DNA of 64,000 bases from Herbaspirillum frisingense GSF30. GTDB taxonomy: Bacteria > Pseudomonadota > Gammaproteobacteria > Burkholderiales > Burkholderiaceae_D. Shown here piece after piece: positions 62,853-64,000 of this stretch (its first letter is position 1; each line of letters opens with the position of its first letter). A program made the translations under genes and the position numbers. The notes under the pieces were generated by a model that worked only from the letters and a program-made list of their open reading frames with translations, searched no databases and was not told where the DNA came from. The stretch spans positions 124,001 to 188,000 of the forward strand of contig NZ_AEEC02000006.1 in assembly GCF_000300975.2 (NCBI RefSeq), given 5' to 3'.

Positions 62853-62865
62853 GGCCGATACAGCC

Positions 62866-63135
62866 TAGGGCCTGTTCACATTTAATCTACGAGTGCGAGA
62901 GGTCGCCAAGCGTTGACTGCCTAGGCGCAGCGACGCGTCGTAGTGGTACTACGGCAAGGAGCTGCAACAACGGCAGGCGACGCTTGGCGGCCTCTCCCGG
63001 AGGGTTGGCGCCAGAAGGCGCGCTGGCGGCGTTGCACGTCAGGGCTGGTGGCACCACCACCAGCCCTGACGCGCGCCTTGCCACCACGCCTTCTGGCGCC
63101 AACGCATCTCGCAGATTAAATGTGAACAGGCCCTA
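62866..63135. mobile_element. MITE-like palindromic element, copy B (270 bp)
   Basis: Same family as the element at 15480-15696. Terminal inverted repeats of 23 bp differ from copy A at one position on each arm, and the change is complementary (C/G to T/A). The inner 16-bp stem is TTGGCGCCAGAAGGCG (63005-63020 region) and its complement, where copy A has CC/GG in place of GC/GC. A 53-bp insertion (63023-63075) present only here contains a further 14-bp palindrome (63038-63051 and 63057-63070). The target reads C-TA-element-TA-G. Its last bases supply the TAG stop of the ClC gene. Confidence 0.88.
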
Positions 63136-64000
63136 GTTGCCCAGCAGTTTTTCCCGCACCGATTCTTCCTCCGCATGGGCGGCGCTGGCGCGCGCCAGGT
63201 CGGACAGGGAAAGCATCCCCACCAGCTGCCGGCGTTCCGGGCCGGCCACGACCGGCAGGCGCGCCACGCCCAGCCGCGCCATCATGCCGGCGGCAGTGCG
63301 GGCGCTCAGGTGCGGCAGCAGATAGCCGCGATCCGGTTCCAGCAGCAGGCCGCAGACCTGGGCCGGGTCGGCCGCCTCCAGCGTGCGCAGGGCCAGCATG
63401 CCTAGCAGTTGACGTCCACGGGTCACCGGATAGTAGCGATGTACGTGGGTGCCAGCACGGCATTGCGCCAGCGCGGCGCCGGCCGGCAGGCACGCATCCA
63501 GCGTCTGCGCGGCGGACATCAGGTCTTCCACATGCACGCGCTCCAGCGGATCGACGCCGTATTCGCGGTGCACGTGCAGGCCGCGGCGGGCAATCTTCTC
63601 GGTCATGATGGAGCGTTTCATCCACAGTACGTTGACCCCATAGGCGACGGCGGTGGTGGCGATCAAGGGCAGCAGGGCATTGCTGGCATGGGTCAGGCCG
63701 AAGGCGAAGACGATGGCGGTAAGCGGTGCACCCAGTACGCTGCCCAGCACACCGGCCATGCACACCAGCGGCCACAGTCCGGGGGAGCCGCCCGGCAGCC
63801 ACGGGGCCAGCACCAGTCCCAGGCCGGCGCCCATCATCAGCAGCGGCGCCAATACCCCGCCCGAGGTCCCCGAGCCCAGCGCCAGCAACCAGATCACCGC
63901 CTTGACCACCAGCAGCGCTACTGCCGCCGAGACCAGGATGTGCTGGTTCAGAAGGTCGGCGATGACGTCATAGCCCACGCCCAGCGCACGCGGCTGCAGC
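63133..64000 (-). CDS. ClC-type chloride channel/antiporter with CBS domains (partial)
   Basis: C-terminal part of a membrane protein continuing beyond the window edge. The membrane part includes the ClC selectivity motif GSGTSGGVLAPLL and about five helices; two CBS domains occupy the C-terminal cytoplasmic part (about 120-280 of the visible segment: VHVEDLMSAAQTL and ARLGVARLPVVAG). Its stop codon TAG is the end of the palindromic element. The gene starts outside the window, so length and start are unknown. Confidence 0.88.
   Translation of the reverse strand, partial: LQPRALGVGYDVIADLLNQHILVSAAVALLVVKAVIWLLALGSGTSGGVLAPLLMMGAGLGLVLAPWLPGGSPGLWPLVCMAGVLGSVLGAPLTAIVFAFGLTHASNALLPLIATTAVAYGVNVLWMKRSIMTEKIARRGLHVHREYGVDPLERVHVEDLMSAAQTLDACLPAGAALAQCRAGTHVHRYYPVTRGRQLLGMLALRTLEAADPAQVCGLLLEPDRGYLLPHLSARTAAGMMARLGVARLPVVAGPERRQLVGMLSLSDLARASAAHAEEESVREKLLGN

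Noticed and set aside
62825-63136. Open frame running through palindromic element B
   Set aside because: Same reason as for element A; it is the repeat read as protein.

Overview
The window looks like a chromosomal segment of a GC-rich betaproteobacterium. The protein style, the three-domain haem-fused NirK, the quinol-type NorB, and the TamA, class I fumarase and YqhA context fit Oxalobacteraceae/Burkholderiales, and Herbaspirillum is the most likely genus. That genus call is an inference from remembered family features; no search was run. No rRNA, CRISPR array, prophage or intact insertion sequence is visible.

Layout. 0-10 kb is core: tamA, fpr, a LuxR-type response regulator, tRNA-His, a yqhA-fumA-murI block on the minus strand, and acs followed by a terminator and tRNA-Ser(GGA). 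10.2-16.5 kb is more accessory: an unrecognised protein, then a TRAP binding protein, a short-chain dehydrogenase and a PhyH/ectoine-hydroxylase-like dioxygenase lying between two closely related GntR-family regulators. 16.9-30 kb holds signalling genes (response regulators, two diguanylate cyclases, CheY, a chemoreceptor), dinB, two tiny tandem ORFs, and a MarR regulator divergent from a VOC protein/flavin monooxygenase pair with two matching palindromic operators. One OmpR-like regulator is broken by an A9 tract. 30.6-34.3 kb has two paralogous amino-acid-type binding proteins around a second chemoreceptor, followed by a higBA toxin-antitoxin pair.

35.3-42.8 kb is a nitric oxide/nitrite block: norB, nsrR, a DUF59 protein, a polytopic membrane protein, nirK with fused cytochrome c, a nirV-like FGE-domain protein and a SCO protein. 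Near-identical 23-bp NsrR-like palindromes precede norB and nirK. 45.7-57.1 kb is a long, tightly coupled operon: FAD monooxygenase, dipeptide-type ABC transporter (two permeases, two ATPases, binding protein), BAAT-type hydrolase, a CMD protein, an AhpD-like peroxidase with CxxC, and an orphan lipoyl H-protein. LysR genes flank it on both sides. The H-protein beside an AhpD-like thiol peroxidase suggests a dedicated lipoyl-AhpD redox couple, the best candidate here for an undescribed system.

The right end carries a 794-bp nested palindrome (57.1-57.9 kb), a LysR/MFS pair, an EpsC-type serine acetyltransferase, an orphan Csu-type pilin-like protein and a truncated ClC channel. Two related MITE-like elements (15.5 kb and 62.9 kb) share 23-bp perfect terminal inverted repeats with compensatory substitutions, and each ends inside the TAG stop codon of the neighbouring minus-strand gene.
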